Shown: positions 19,573 through 28,604, counted from the stretch's first letter. The stretch is DNA of 41,505 nucleotides from Sulfoacidibacillus thermotolerans (GCF_003144315.1 NZ_MPDK01000025.1:1-41505), one strand, 5' to 3'. Notes: generated by a model from the letters alone, not told the origin. Numbers and translations are program-made.

Positions 19573-20073
19573 ATGCAAAATTTTTTGATGTTAAGTTTAA
19601 AGGATCAGGCACTAATACTTAGTGCGGGAGTTTCGTTTATTGTTGCGATTATTTCTTTGATTCTGTCTAGTGTTGCGGCCGTACGAACAAAAAAACTGCG
19701 GAATAGATATCGCAGTTTGATGAAAGGAGAATCTGGGATTGATATTGAGTCTTTAATACATCGGTATAATGATCGAGTGATTGCACTAGAACAAGAGATT
19801 GAGAGAATGGCGGGATTAATAAAAAACCACGATTTGCGAATTACTCAAAAAGTGGAGACAGCTCAAGTATTGCGTTATAATGCTTTTGGAGAAAAAGGAA
19901 ATGACTTAAGTTTTTCGGTTGCATTTTTAGATGAAAAGGGGACTGGCGCCGTAATTAGCAGTATTTTTGGCAGGGATGAGTCGCGGGTTTACGCAAAACC
20001 GATTGTTGAAAAGAAATCGAATTATGCATTGACCAATGAAGAACAAGAAGTAATTTTAAAACAGATCAAATAA
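19573..20073 (+). CDS. DUF4446 family protein
   Basis: This 166-aa protein has one N-terminal membrane segment (LILSAGVSFIVAIISLILSSVAAV, about residues 14-37), a predicted coiled coil with RYNDRVIALEQEIERM, and a C-terminal domain including VLRYNAFGEKGNDLSFSVAFLD and GTGAVISSIFGRDESRVYAKPI. The last part is the DUF4446 signature. Members occur near parB in many Firmicutes; the function is unknown. ATG 19573 follows a GGAG motif. Confidence 0.85.
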   Translation: MQNFLMLSLKDQALILSAGVSFIVAIISLILSSVAAVRTKKLRNRYRSLMKGESGIDIESLIHRYNDRVIALEQEIERMAGLIKNHDLRITQKVETAQVLRYNAFGEKGNDLSFSVAFLDEKGTGAVISSIFGRDESRVYAKPIVEKKSNYALTNEEQEVILKQIK

Positions 20074-20093
20074 AAAGTTAAATACAAACGAAA

Positions 20094-20140
20094 GGTGACA
20101 GTCGCACCCAAGATATTGGGCGAGGACCGTCCCCTTTTTT
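20094..20140. terminator. Terminator between convergent DUF4446 and yyaC genes
   Basis: An imperfect long hairpin runs from GGTGAC (20094) to GTCCCC (ending 20134), with an inner stem CCCAA-GATA-TTGGG, and is followed by a T-tract to 20140. The A-rich left side gives a weaker signal for the minus strand, so it may act both ways. Confidence 0.65.
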
Positions 20141-20771
20141 ATTTGCTTTTAAATAACGAAGAAAAACGTGGGATGGTCGATCTGGAGGTGATATTTGCAT
20201 TGTGGCTTAAGTGTAAATTGTGAAGTTCAGAAGCATAGGAAAGTGCATCTGCAATGACGTTAGCCATGCGAAAAACAATAGATAAACGAGTATTTTGTAA
20301 AACAAAATACTCCATAAAACCGCCTACATTAACGATGCCAGTAATGTGAATATCACCGACGGATGGCAATTGTTTATGGACTCCAGCGCCAGGTTGGAGC
20401 GCGCCGCGGGCGACAGATATTTGGCCAATGTTTGCTACCTGGCCTAGACACGCATCAATTGCAATGATATAAGGTTGTTCGATACTTCGTTGTACTCTTG
20501 CAATTGTTTGTTCTAAATTCACGGCATGAACAGGAAGATCAAGTGTGCCATATAAAACAAAATCATGAGTGCGTTCTGTTAGCTCAGAACCAACAAGAGG
20601 ACCGAGCGCGTCTCCAGTCGAGCGATCAGTTCCAATGCACATCACGACAATGTTTGAGCCTGCAGGCCGTTCCGAAAGTAGCTCAGCAATAGAACTTCCT
20701 AATTCAGAAGCAGCACTCGGATGATTATAGGAAATACGAACAGGCTCTTTATCTTTATGGAGGTTTAGCAA
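20139..20771 (-). CDS. yyaC: Sporulation protein YyaC (DUF1256)
   Basis: The protein matches YyaC (DUF1256), which is related to the GPR germination protease fold and expressed in the forespore in B. subtilis. Diagnostic stretches are VMCIGTDRSTGDALGPLVGS, IAIDACLGQVANIG, GAGVHKQLPSVGDIHITG and GGFMEYFVLQNTRL. I place the start at TTG 20771 (LLNLHKDKEPVRISYNHP), 210 aa, because homologues begin there; an in-frame ATG at 20861 would add 30 unrelated residues and overlap the region upstream of the divergent gene. The exact start is uncertain. Confidence 0.88.
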   Translation of the reverse strand: MLNLHKDKEPVRISYNHPSAASELGSSIAELLSERPAGSNIVVMCIGTDRSTGDALGPLVGSELTERTHDFVLYGTLDLPVHAVNLEQTIARVQRSIEQPYIIAIDACLGQVANIGQISVARGALQPGAGVHKQLPSVGDIHITGIVNVGGFMEYFVLQNTRLSIVFRMANVIADALSYASELHNLHLSHNANITSRSTIPRFSSLFKSK

Positions 20772-20805
20772 GCGACCACCACGCCCCTTAGAAGGTTGAT
20801 AGTAC

Positions 20806-20835
20806 AGTATGTGACCGAAAACCGGCAAAATATAC
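20806..20835 (-). promoter_or_regulatory. Possible forespore sigma-factor promoter of yyaC
   Basis: On the minus strand GTATA (20835-20831) and CACATACT (20813-20806) are 17 nt apart and resemble a sigma-G/sigma-F -35 and -10. They lie 35 nt before the TTG start. The resemblance is partial and the call rests on what is known of yyaC regulation in Bacillus. Confidence 0.3.
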
Positions 20836-20878
20836 CCACAAAATGCATAGAATCGAATCATTACAGAGGACAGGCGGG

Positions 20879-21475
20879 ATGACTCAAGTGATCATCGATC
20901 TCTTGATTGTGAACATCGTGGTGTGGACGGGATTAATGGGATATCTTGCAGGGGCGGGTAGAGTCTTAATTTATGTATCGGTCATAGGAGGTAGTGCCTA
21001 TATTTTAAATTCGGTGGTCCCTTGGTTACATTTTATGAATTCAGATATAACCATTAAAATGGAGTACCTTCAATGGTTAAACAGAATGTTAGAACCAATA
21101 TATCCAGTAACATGGTTACGCATGCCAAATGTTGAGTCAGTGTATGTTTTTTCAATGAACAGGTGGCTTCCTTCCATACGCGAAGGATTTCGCGAATTGG
21201 TTGCATATGGGACGGGTTTTGCAGTGTTGATAGGACTTTTATTAGGGGTTCGTACATTTGATAATTTGTGGTCAGATGTACTGGGAAAGCAACGGATGAA
21301 TAGTCTCGGTGCGTTAATGGGGGGAGTTACGGGTCTATATATAGCTGCCCTTACGTTTGAAGTGGTGAGTTCGATACTCTTTGGACTCACGGACAGTACA
21401 CCACGCTTCTGGCTCTACCATTCTCTTCTTGTTCGAACGTGGACGCATATTCGGCTGCATGGTATAGTCAGATAG
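20879..21475 (+). CDS. CvpA-like membrane protein
   Basis: The 198-aa protein starts at ATG 20879 (MTQVIIDLLIVNIVVWTG), behind AGAGGA. It has four hydrophobic segments: about residues 3-20, 25-46, 100-117 and 139-162. The pattern of paired N-terminal spans, a loop and then GALMGGVTGLYIAALTFEVV resembles CvpA/colicin V production family proteins, but the similarity is weak and judged by eye. It is divergent from yyaC and 28 nt upstream of the DUF951 gene. Confidence 0.6.
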   Translation: MTQVIIDLLIVNIVVWTGLMGYLAGAGRVLIYVSVIGGSAYILNSVVPWLHFMNSDITIKMEYLQWLNRMLEPIYPVTWLRMPNVESVYVFSMNRWLPSIREGFRELVAYGTGFAVLIGLLLGVRTFDNLWSDVLGKQRMNSLGALMGGVTGLYIAALTFEVVSSILFGLTDSTPRFWLYHSLLVRTWTHIRLHGIVR

Positions 21476-21503
21476 AAAAAGTAGTTGAGCGGAGGAAGTA
21501 CCA

Positions 21504-21698
21504 TTGGAGAAATCATATAAATTAGGGGATTTTGTGACGATGAAAAAACCCCATCCCTGTGGTGCGAATGAGTGGCAAATTATCCGCATGGGGATGGATA
21601 TTCGAATAAAATGTGTGCAATGTGGCAGAAGTGTACTCTTGACTCGACGGGAATTTGAGAGATCTTTAAAAAAGATTTTAGGAGCAGTGGAGGATTAG
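21504..21698 (+). CDS. yyzM: DUF951 family protein (YyzM-like)
   Basis: The 64-aa protein has the DUF951 signature MKKPHPCGANEWQIIRMGMDIRIKCVQCGRSV, with C19, C37 and C40 probably forming a metal site. The family is a small conserved Firmicute protein, YyzM in B. subtilis, of unknown function, encoded near ychF. TTG 21504 has GGAGGAAG upstream. The molybdopterin gene starts 1 nt after its stop. Confidence 0.92.
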   Translation: MEKSYKLGDFVTMKKPHPCGANEWQIIRMGMDIRIKCVQCGRSVLLTRREFERSLKKILGAVED

Positions 21699-21699
21699 G

Positions 21700-23733
21700 A
21701 TGAAATTTGTTAAGACAGCATGCCCGATGGATTGCTATGATAGCTGTTCAATTGTGGCAGAAGTAGATTCTAACGAAACACTCGTTAGAATAGAAGGGAA
21801 TGACAGACATCCCATTACGGAAGGGCGCTTATGCGGTAAAGGGTATAAGCTGCTTGACCGTTACCGAAGTGATCGCAGAATTTTATGGCCAATGAAAAAA
21901 GTTGACGGAAAATGGCAGCGCATTACTTGGGAAGAGGTTCTTAAGGAGATTGCTAATGAAGTACAACTTGCAATTAGAACATACGGACCCTTATCCATAA
22001 TGCATACGTATGACTATGGTTCAAGCGGTATATTAAAGTTAGCAACCGATCGTTTTTTTAGAATGTTAGGTGGATTTACAGATGTCACAGGAAGTTTATG
22101 TTGGGCTGCAGGGATTACAGCTCAGGAATACGATTTTGGCCAAGCACAAAGTAATGACCCAGAGGATATTGCTCAACATGCAAAGCATATCGTAGTTTGG
22201 GGACGAAATGTCAGCGTGACCAATATGCACATGGTTAAATATATACGTCAAGCCAAAAAGCGCGGAGCAACCCTTGTAGTGATCAATCCATTGAAAACAG
22301 ATCTTGATGCTTCTGCCGATCTTATCATTCGACCCAAACCTGGAACAGATGGGATATTGGCACTTGCGGTTTGTAATGAGTTGATTTCAAATGGACGTTA
22401 TGACCAATCTTTTGTTAATCAATACACAGTAGGTTTTGATAAATTCAAAGATCACGTTGCGGCGTATGATGTAACACGAGCAATGGATTTATGCGGAATT
22501 ACAAAGAATGAAGTTGCATATCTAACAAATATTTACGCTGATGGTCCCACAAGTACATTATTAGGGATAGGTATGCAACGTTATCGTAATGGTGGGAATA
22601 CGATTCGGGCGATCGATGCATTAGGAGCGATCAGTGGAAATATTGGTATGGCTGGCGGTGGAGTTAATTATGCACAACGTGAAGTTGCGGATATGGTCGA
22701 TTGGGATCACTTGACACAGAGAGACAAGACAGTTCCTGTACGAGAATTTTCCCGTGTTACACAGGCAAGAGAGATACTAGATGCGGACCCGCCTATTGAT
22801 GTACTGTTTATCTCGCGGACAAACTTAGTAGCTCAAGTTCCCAATGCATCGCTTACACGACAGGCACTACAGAAAGTACGTGTAAAAATCTTGCTTGAAT
22901 CTTTTATGACACAAACAGCTGATGAAGTAGATTATATTTTGCCAGCAACCACATTTTTTGAAGAAGAAGACGTCATGCTCATTTCAATGTGGAGTTCTTA
23001 TTTGGCCTATGCGAATCAGGTGGTACCACCAAGCGGAGAAGCACGACCTGATTGGATGATATTTCGCGATTTGGCGAGGGAATTGCAATTGGGGGATGAA
23101 TTGGAGATATCGCCTGAACAGCTCATTAAAGAGATATTTGAACCTCTTCATAAAAAAGGGGGATCGATAGCGACCTGTAAGTCAGAAGGTTTTATTCGTT
23201 TACCGATTCATTCAGTAGCATATCATAATAAAGTGTTCGCAACCTCATCAGGGAAAATTGAATTATATTCAGAACGAGCAAAACAAGATGGACATAGTCC
23301 GATGGCAGAACCTGATTTTTTGCAGTTTGAAAACGATCGAAATTTCCCATATAAACTTTTAACTGTGCATCCTCGCAAGCAAGAAAACTCCCAGTTTCCA
23401 CTTGATCAAGATCCGCTACAATATCCCATCGTGGAAATTGCTCCGCAGTTAGCGAAGAAACATGGAGTCAGTGAACTGGATAAAATATGGGTAGAAACTG
23501 AGGTTGGGCGTTTGCGTTGCGAAGTGAAAGTAGTAAATGAAATGCGGGCTGATGTTGTGAAAATCGAGCAAGGCTTCACTTTTGGTATGTTGAATGTCAA
23601 TCTGTTGACAGAGACAATAAGTTCGGATTTTGGCAGAGGTAGTGCCCAATATGATATGAACTGTCGATTAGTAAATGAGAAAGAAAAGCAGGGAATGAAT
23701 GACAAAGAAAAGGTGGGAGATGCTATAAAATGA
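21700..23733 (+). CDS. yyaE: Molybdopterin-dependent oxidoreductase (YyaE-like)
   Basis: This 677-aa enzyme belongs to the Mo-bisMGD oxidoreductase family (formate dehydrogenase/DMSO reductase type). C8, C12, C16 and C45 make the N-terminal 4Fe-4S site. C134 in TGSLCWAAG is a candidate region for the molybdenum ligand. A C-terminal MopB-binding domain follows (VHPRKQENSQFPLDQDPLQ onward). I see no Tat signal, so it should be cytoplasmic. It corresponds in position to B. subtilis yyaE, whose substrate is unknown. The last 20 or so residues are charged (NEKEKQGMNDKEKVGD) and likely disordered. Confidence 0.9.
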   Translation: MKFVKTACPMDCYDSCSIVAEVDSNETLVRIEGNDRHPITEGRLCGKGYKLLDRYRSDRRILWPMKKVDGKWQRITWEEVLKEIANEVQLAIRTYGPLSIMHTYDYGSSGILKLATDRFFRMLGGFTDVTGSLCWAAGITAQEYDFGQAQSNDPEDIAQHAKHIVVWGRNVSVTNMHMVKYIRQAKKRGATLVVINPLKTDLDASADLIIRPKPGTDGILALAVCNELISNGRYDQSFVNQYTVGFDKFKDHVAAYDVTRAMDLCGITKNEVAYLTNIYADGPTSTLLGIGMQRYRNGGNTIRAIDALGAISGNIGMAGGGVNYAQREVADMVDWDHLTQRDKTVPVREFSRVTQAREILDADPPIDVLFISRTNLVAQVPNASLTRQALQKVRVKILLESFMTQTADEVDYILPATTFFEEEDVMLISMWSSYLAYANQVVPPSGEARPDWMIFRDLARELQLGDELEISPEQLIKEIFEPLHKKGGSIATCKSEGFIRLPIHSVAYHNKVFATSSGKIELYSERAKQDGHSPMAEPDFLQFENDRNFPYKLLTVHPRKQENSQFPLDQDPLQYPIVEIAPQLAKKHGVSELDKIWVETEVGRLRCEVKVVNEMRADVVKIEQGFTFGMLNVNLLTETISSDFGRGSAQYDMNCRLVNEKEKQGMNDKEKVGDAIK

Positions 23734-23764
23734 CAGATCATGGTTTGTAAAGAGGTGAGCACAA

Positions 23765-23995
23765 ATGGGGGAAAAAATTGTCGGTGTGCGAAAAAATGAA
23801 CGTGGGGAAATTGCGATGCTAAAGTTGAATAATGGAACCATGGTGTCATTAGAAACCGCTCGTAAACTTGCGAGAGAAGGAAGATTAGATTCTCTAACTG
23901 ATTTAGATGAGAATGGAAACTGGATCATTGCAAATGATTTTGATGATGCTATTTCAGAATCAGGAAATAATCTGGATGTTCTTCCTGAATTTTAA
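23765..23995 (+). CDS. DUF3892 family protein
   Basis: The 76-aa protein MGEKIVGVRKNERGEIAMLKLNNGTMVSLETA... NLDVLPEF matches DUF3892, small proteins of unknown function common in Bacillales. The conserved features are IVGVRKN at the start and the acidic NNLDxLPxF tail. ATG 23765 follows AAAGAGGTGAG. It is the last gene before a strong bidirectional stem-loop. Confidence 0.85.
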   Translation: MGEKIVGVRKNERGEIAMLKLNNGTMVSLETARKLAREGRLDSLTDLDENGNWIIANDFDDAISESGNNLDVLPEF

Positions 23996-24025
23996 CGGTC
24001 ATGGCAAACTAAAATAATGACAAAA

Positions 24026-24081
24026 AATAAGCTTTATCTGCTTTCCCTTGCTCGTTGCAAGAAAAGCAGATAAAGCTTATT
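24026..24081. terminator. Long perfect stem-loop, likely bidirectional terminator
   Basis: Nineteen-base arms (24026-24044 and 24063-24081) are perfectly complementary and enclose an inner CTTGC/GCAAG hairpin. A-rich sequence on the left side gives a U-tract for minus-strand transcripts; on the right there is only TTCTTAAT. It separates the DUF3892 gene from the convergent small gene at 24114-24200. Confidence 0.75.
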
Positions 24082-24113
24082 CTTAATGATACGTGCCAAA
24101 AGGGTTATCATAG

Positions 24114-24200
24114 TTATTGGATATGATGATATGGGTCTATAGCCAATAAGCCTCGTGCCTTTCTTAATTTATTGCGAAGCGCTCTCCATCTTTTGCGCAT
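24114..24200 (-). CDS. Predicted 28-aa basic peptide
   Basis: The frame MRKRWRALRNKLRKARGLLA followed by IDPYHHIQ starts at ATG 24200 and stops with TAA at 24114-24116. Its ribosome binding site, AAAGGAGGTG with a 6-nt gap to the ATG, is complementary to the 16S tail over its whole length, as good as that of rpsF or rplI. The first 20 residues would form a highly positive amphipathic helix (ten Lys/Arg). A terminator stem lies directly downstream. I do not know a family. The start signal makes translation likely; the role is unknown. Confidence 0.55.
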   Translation of the reverse strand: MRKRWRALRNKLRKARGLLAIDPYHHIQ

Positions 24201-24333
24201 AAGGACACCTCCTTTCAAATTAGGGTCAATGTAGTTTGGCTTTTTACACTACCGCTTATCCAATACTACGCAGGATTTGTACAATTCATAATGGTAATCA
24301 ATCGATAAACACGTAAAATGAGGAGTGAAGTTA

Positions 24334-25431
24334 ATGCCGTTAAAGGCAGGAATTGTAGGTTTGCCAAATGTAGGGAAGTCAACCTTGTTTAACGCGATTA
24401 CAAAAGCAGGGGCGGAAGCGGCGAATTATCCTTTTTGTACGATTGAACCAAATGTCGGCGTGGTTGAAGTTCCTGACGAGCGACTTACTCGTTTGGCGGA
24501 TATTGTCCATCCACAAAGAATTGTACCAACAACCTTCGAGTTTGTCGACATTGCAGGACTTGTAAAGGGTGCGAGCAGAGGTGAAGGGCTTGGAAATCAA
24601 TTCCTAGCGCATATTCGCGAGGTAGATGCGATTGTACATGTCGTACGGTGTTTCACAGATGATGACATCACTCATGTCTCTGGGAAAGTAGACCCACTTT
24701 CAGACATTGAGACAATTGATCTCGAACTCATTTTTGCAGATATGGAGACAATCGGTCGGCGCCTTGATAGACAACGAAAGCAATCCAAAAGTGGTGATCC
24801 GAAGGTGCGGGAAGAAGTTTCAGTGCTCGAGGAGATTCTGCAGTTCCTGGAATCTGGCACTCCGATTCGGCGGATAAATCTCACGATGGAACAGAGGGAT
24901 TATTTGCGTGACTTGCATTTACTTACGCAAAAGCCAGTACTATATGCAGCGAATGTCGGAGAAACGGAAGTTGTACAACTTGATCATCCACTCGTTACAA
25001 AAGTTCGTGAATTAGCGCAGACTGAGGGGACACAAGTAGTGATGATCAGTGCAAAAGTTGAATCTGAAATTGCAGAACTTGATGAGGAGGATCGAAAAGT
25101 TTTTCTGGAGGAGTTAGGTCTAAAGGAATCTGGATTAGATCGTTTGATCAGGGCCTCTTATGATTTGTTAGGATTAATCACCTATTTTACTGCAGGGCCA
25201 CAAGAGGTACGAGCTTGGACGATTCGCAAAGGAACAAAGGCTCCTCAAGCGGCTGGAGTCATTCATTCTGATTTTGAACGCGGATTTATACGAGCAGAAG
25301 TGATTGGTTATGAAGATTTTATAAGTGCAGGGTCACTTGCAAATGTTCGTGATGCAGGGAAACTTCGTCTTGAAGGAAAGGACTATGTAGTCTGTGATGG
25401 GGATGTCATGCATTTTCGATTTAATGTATAG
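24334..25431 (+). CDS. ychF: Redox-regulated ATPase YchF (OLA1 family)
   Basis: YchF is an Obg-related P-loop protein that hydrolyses ATP rather than GTP and binds ribosomes. The 365-aa sequence has G1 GLPNVGKST, the [17 protein letters not shown] switch region and the altered specificity motif NVGE in place of NKxD. The C-terminal TGS domain runs from [12 protein letters not shown] to [12 protein letters not shown] 24334 (MPLKAGIVG) is chosen because AGGAG is 8 nt upstream; a GTG at 24325 is a poorer start. It lies before rpsF as in Bacillus (yyaF). Confidence 0.96.
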   Translation: MPLKAGIVGLPNVGKSTLFNAITKAGAEAANYPFCTIEPNVGVVEVPDERLTRLADIVHPQRIVPTTFEFVDIAGLVKGASRGEGLGNQFLAHIREVDAIVHVVRCFTDDDITHVSGKVDPLSDIETIDLELIFADMETIGRRLDRQRKQSKSGDPKVREEVSVLEEILQFLESGTPIRRINLTMEQRDYLRDLHLLTQKPVLYAANVGETEVVQLDHPLVTKVRELAQTEGTQVVMISAKVESEIAELDEEDRKVFLEELGLKESGLDRLIRASYDLLGLITYFTAGPQEVRAWTIRKGTKAPQAAGVIHSDFERGFIRAEVIGYEDFISAGSLANVRDAGKLRLEGKDYVVCDGDVMHFRFNV

Positions 25432-25493
25432 GGTACTAAACACGGATCAACTCGAGGTTCTGACGATTGCTAGTGGCATTTACCCACTACCTG

Positions 25494-25502
25494 TGATATA
25501 GT
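25494..25502 (+). promoter_or_regulatory. Extended -10 promoter of the rpsF operon
   Basis: TGATATAGT matches the extended -10 form TGnTATAAT with one change. No good -35 is present. A start near 25509 would leave an approximately 100-nt leader containing the hairpin described next. Confidence 0.45.
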
Positions 25503-25543
25503 TGCAGGATGTGAGAACTTTTTGTTCTACACGAGGTTTTGCA

Positions 25544-25562
25544 GACAGGACAACCTGCCGTC
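25544..25562 (+). promoter_or_regulatory. S6:S18-binding leader hairpin of rpsF
   Basis: CAGG (25546-25549), loop ACAA, CCTG (25554-25557), then a bulged CCG (25558-25560) and a closing GA/TC pair form the compact hairpin with a CCG bulge known from rpsF leaders of many bacteria. In those, the S6:S18 complex binds it as a mimic of its 16S site and represses the operon. It lies about 45 nt before the rpsF start. The pairing was worked out by hand. Confidence 0.6.
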
Positions 25563-25606
25563 CTTGCTCCGTAAAGGGGCCTTACGTCCAAAAGGAGGTG
25601 AAAGAA

Positions 25607-25894
25607 ATGCGCCAATACGAAACGCTTTATATTCTTCGTCCTGATCTAGAAACGGAGAAAACGCAAGAACTTGTAGAGCGCTTTAAAGGCGTAGTAACAA
25701 ATCACGAAGGAGAACTCGGAGAAGTAAACGAGTGGGGAAAACGCCGACTCGCTTATGAAATCGATGACTATCGTGAAGGTTACTATGTGCTGATGAAGTA
25801 TCAAGCGGCTACTGATTTTACAAAAGAATTGGAACGCTTATTTAAGATAAGCGATGACGTGCTGAGATATTTAACACTGCATATTGAGGAGTAA
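25607..25894 (+). CDS. rpsF: 30S ribosomal protein S6
   Basis: The 95-aa protein MRQYETLYILRPDLETEKTQ ... YLTLHIEE is S6, which pairs with S18 on the platform of the small subunit. The NEWGKRRLAYEIDDYREGYYVLM stretch is typical. ATG 25607 is behind AAAGGAGGTGA, so the longer frame reaching back to 25502 is untranslated leader. rpsF, ssb and rpsR form one operon. Confidence 0.97.
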   Translation: MRQYETLYILRPDLETEKTQELVERFKGVVTNHEGELGEVNEWGKRRLAYEIDDYREGYYVLMKYQAATDFTKELERLFKISDDVLRYLTLHIEE

Positions 25895-25926
25895 GTGGGA
25901 GTTCGAGGGTATAGGGGGCTCGCTCG

Positions 25927-26415
25927 ATGTTAAACCGAATCATCTTGATTGGGCGTCTGACACAAGATCCGGAATTGCGGTATACACAGTCTGGAACGGC
26001 TGTAGCATCGTTCACCTTAGCAGTAGATCGCCAACGGGCAAATCAAGCGGGTGATCGGGAAACAGACTTTATTAACATTGTCGTATGGCAAAAGCTTGGT
26101 GAACTATGTGCCCAATATCTACGCAAGGGCAGGCTTGCTGCGGTAGAAGGAAGACTCCAAATTCGCCAGTATGAAAATAAAGAGGGCCAACGTGTTCGCG
26201 TTGCAGAAGTGGTTGCCGACAATGTTCGCTTTCTGGATCGAGGTACGGAAGGAACAGGAGGATCTAGTGGTTCGTCCAGTTTATCCCCAGGATCTGGGCA
26301 TGGTTCGAATCGCTCTGAATCTGACCGTAGTTTTTCCTCTCCTCGTTATCAGGATGATCCCTTTGCAGATGATGGTCGGTCAATTGACATCGTAGATGAT
26401 GATCTCCCCTTTTAG
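25927..26415 (+). CDS. ssb: Single-stranded DNA-binding protein
   Basis: SSB coats single-stranded DNA at replication forks. The OB fold spans about residues 1-108 ([20 protein letters not shown]..., [18 protein letters not shown]). A Ser/Gly-rich linker follows, and the acidic tip DIVDDDLPF recruits partner proteins. Length, 162 aa, is typical of the essential chromosomal SsbA. ATG 25927 has a GGGGG motif upstream. It stands between rpsF and rpsR, the standard order in Firmicutes. Confidence 0.97.
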   Translation: MLNRIILIGRLTQDPELRYTQSGTAVASFTLAVDRQRANQAGDRETDFINIVVWQKLGELCAQYLRKGRLAAVEGRLQIRQYENKEGQRVRVAEVVADNVRFLDRGTEGTGGSSGSSSLSPGSGHGSNRSESDRSFSSPRYQDDPFADDGRSIDIVDDDLPF

Positions 26416-26447
26416 CTCGATCATTAAACGACAAAGGGGTGAATGGT

Positions 26448-26678
26448 ATGCCGCGTAAAGGCCGTGGGGGGAAAAGAAAACGCGTATGTCAGTTTTGTGT
26501 CGATAAGATTGCAGTTGTTGACTACAAAGAGTCAAATCGTCTCACGAAATATTTGACAGAACGTGGAAAAATATTGCCGCGCCGCATTTCAGGTAACTGT
26601 GCTAGACATCAACGGCAGGTAACAGTGGCAATCAAACGTGCACGCCAAGTCGCGTTATTGCCATATACAATGGAATAA
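26448..26678 (+). CDS. rpsR: 30S ribosomal protein S18 (zinc-binding form)
   Basis: The 76-aa S18 begins [20 protein letters not shown]. It keeps CxxC (CQFC) and a later CARH, the C+ zinc-binding form of S18. [20 protein letters not shown] is the conserved 16S-binding region. ATG 26448 with AAAGGGGTGAATGG upstream is preferred over GTG 26439. It ends the rpsF operon and is followed by a strong stem-loop. Confidence 0.96.
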   Translation: MPRKGRGGKRKRVCQFCVDKIAVVDYKESNRLTKYLTERGKILPRRISGNCARHQRQVTVAIKRARQVALLPYTME

Positions 26679-26717
26679 GTGGAAATGGATTTGTGAGTTT
26701 TTGAGATCCAATAAGCA

Positions 26718-26772
26718 AAGCAAAATGATATGGGTTATTTGCAATATGCAAACAGCTCATATCATTTTGCTT
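26718..26772. terminator. Bidirectional terminator between rpsR and the kinase gene
   Basis: Perfect 15-bp arms AAGCAAAATGATATG (26718-26732) and CATATCATTTTGCTT (26758-26772) enclose an inner TTTGCA-ATA-TGCAAA hairpin. The genes on both sides converge here. Confidence 0.75.
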
Positions 26773-26789
26773 CTATTTAGTAAAGTAGT

Positions 26790-28604
26790 CTATAGGTCAT
26801 CTGATCGATAGAGTGGGAGTTCAATTGAGAAGCGTGTACCTCTATTTATTTCGGATTCTACCTGGATTAATCCATGATGTGCCTCAATAATCTTCTTCGA
26901 AATGGCAAGTCCGAGTCCTGAACCAGTAGATTTTGTAGTAAAAAAAGGATCAAAAATCTTTTGTAAATGGGCCTGCGATATGCCAATTCCAGTATCAGAG
27001 ATGATGAGGATATAGAAATTTTGTTCTATCTTCCCGAAAATGCTAAGTGTACCTCCGTTTGGCATTGCATCGAGAGCGTTCTTCCCCAAGTTTAAAAAAA
27101 CTTGCTTTAGTTCACTTTTATTAGCGAGGCAAAAACCAGAGGGGAGATCGGGAACGAGCATAATTACCCCTTTCATATTAGCTTCAGCAGTAATTAATGG
27201 CAAAAGGTCTTCAATAACACTTCTAATTTCTACAGGTTCACGTCCAGATTGTACTGAGTTCCTAGCAAGTGTCAAATATTCAGAGATGAGGTCATCTACA
27301 CGATCAATTTCTTCGATCATAATATGGTAGTGATCTTTGCCATTTAGATCCTGATTACGACGCCTTTGCAACTGTAAAAAGCCTCGAACAGTTGTCAAGG
27401 GATTACGTATTTCATGTGCGGTAGAGGCGGCTAGTTCAGCGATAAGATTTAAACGGTCAATTTTTGCAGTAAATGCCTCCCATTGTTTACGGGTTGTTAA
27501 ATCTTCTGCAAATACAATAATTCCAGTTGTATTTTGTGTAGTCAGCGCGTTTGCTACAATAGAGCACTCTACAACTTTAGGTTCGCGTGTGATTGTATGA
27601 ATAAATGAGATTTCGAGACTGCGGATATTAGCGCCTGAGTGGATCTTTTGTATGACGTCTTGAATACTCTGTCGCGAGATTTCGAGTCGACTAACTATCT
27701 TAAGAATGGGCTTGCCAAGGACGTCACCTTCCGAGAACCCAGTTATCGCAAGAAAAGTATCGTTTATGATTTCAATTGCACCTGTATGGGAAATACTGAT
27801 GATGGCTAATGGCGCATGTTTAATGACTTGATGGATTAAATCCTCTTGTTGATACAGCTTCTTTCTCATTTTGAGAATGGTTTGCGTTAACGGATTGAGC
27901 AAGTGTAGTGTGGATGGTGGGGTTACAAAAGGATCTTCAACTAAGCGATTAATCCATCCGACTAATTCAGTGGGTTCGGTATTTACAGTATGTATAAATC
28001 GATAAATAAATTGGGTTACTAAAAGAGCTAACAATGCGATAAGCAGTCCAATCAAAAGTTGATGATAAAACATAGATTTGAGGGTCTGTTCAATCGTCAT
28101 TTCAGAGGCAATGAAATAAACTACCCCTACAAGTACGTGGTTTTGAATGACAGGGAATGCAAGTTCAACTTCAAATGTATGCTGATCCATGTTAGGGAAT
28201 GAAGTAGACATGATGTGACCATTTTTCAAGCGGGGAGCCAATGAAATGGGGTTATCCAGCGAGCGGTCGCTTGTAAACGCGGGCACAGTCACTTTAGCAA
28301 TCATAGTTTTAGCAGGATAATCGATGAGCCCGATTTGCTCAACTTGTAGCGGAGGTGCAGAAAGTCGGCGCAACTGGTGCTGCAACATTGTTTGTAGAGT
28401 GCCTCGATCAAAATGCTCGCGATGCAAATAAGATTTAGAGATTTCATTTACAAGGAGTTGACCGCTTTCTTCAAGCGAAACATTATATGCTCTTTCGATA
28501 ATTTTACAACCATTTTTATAATCATTATAGATAAGTCCGATCAACAGACTGGCGGAGAGAATAATAACAGCTGCAATACCAATGGTTGAATGGTTTAATC
28601 TCAC
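26790..28604 (-). CDS. Two-component sensor histidine kinase, KinB-like
   Basis: This 604-aa membrane kinase starts at GTG 28604 (MRLNHSTIG), which has GGAGG 8 nt upstream; a TTG at 28619 would overlap that site. It has a membrane span at about residues 7-27, an extracellular sensor region, a second span at about 180-205, a PAS domain from about 256 to 375, and a kinase core. The phosphorylated histidine is H397 in AHEIRNPLTTVRG; N box NLGKNALDAMPNGG, G1 SDTGIGI, G2 GSGLGLAISKKIIEAHHG. The H-box and domain layout resemble sporulation kinases (KinB/KinA, phosphorelay to Spo0A). No response regulator is adjacent, which fits an orphan sporulation kinase, but the target is inferred. Confidence 0.88.
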   Translation of the reverse strand: MRLNHSTIGIAAVIILSASLLIGLIYNDYKNGCKIIERAYNVSLEESGQLLVNEISKSYLHREHFDRGTLQTMLQHQLRRLSAPPLQVEQIGLIDYPAKTMIAKVTVPAFTSDRSLDNPISLAPRLKNGHIMSTSFPNMDQHTFEVELAFPVIQNHVLVGVVYFIASEMTIEQTLKSMFYHQLLIGLLIALLALLVTQFIYRFIHTVNTEPTELVGWINRLVEDPFVTPPSTLHLLNPLTQTILKMRKKLYQQEDLIHQVIKHAPLAIISISHTGAIEIINDTFLAITGFSEGDVLGKPILKIVSRLEISRQSIQDVIQKIHSGANIRSLEISFIHTITREPKVVECSIVANALTTQNTTGIIVFAEDLTTRKQWEAFTAKIDRLNLIAELAASTAHEIRNPLTTVRGFLQLQRRRNQDLNGKDHYHIMIEEIDRVDDLISEYLTLARNSVQSGREPVEIRSVIEDLLPLITAEANMKGVIMLVPDLPSGFCLANKSELKQVFLNLGKNALDAMPNGGTLSIFGKIEQNFYILIISDTGIGISQAHLQKIFDPFFTTKSTGSGLGLAISKKIIEAHHGLIQVESEINRGTRFSIELPLYRSDDL

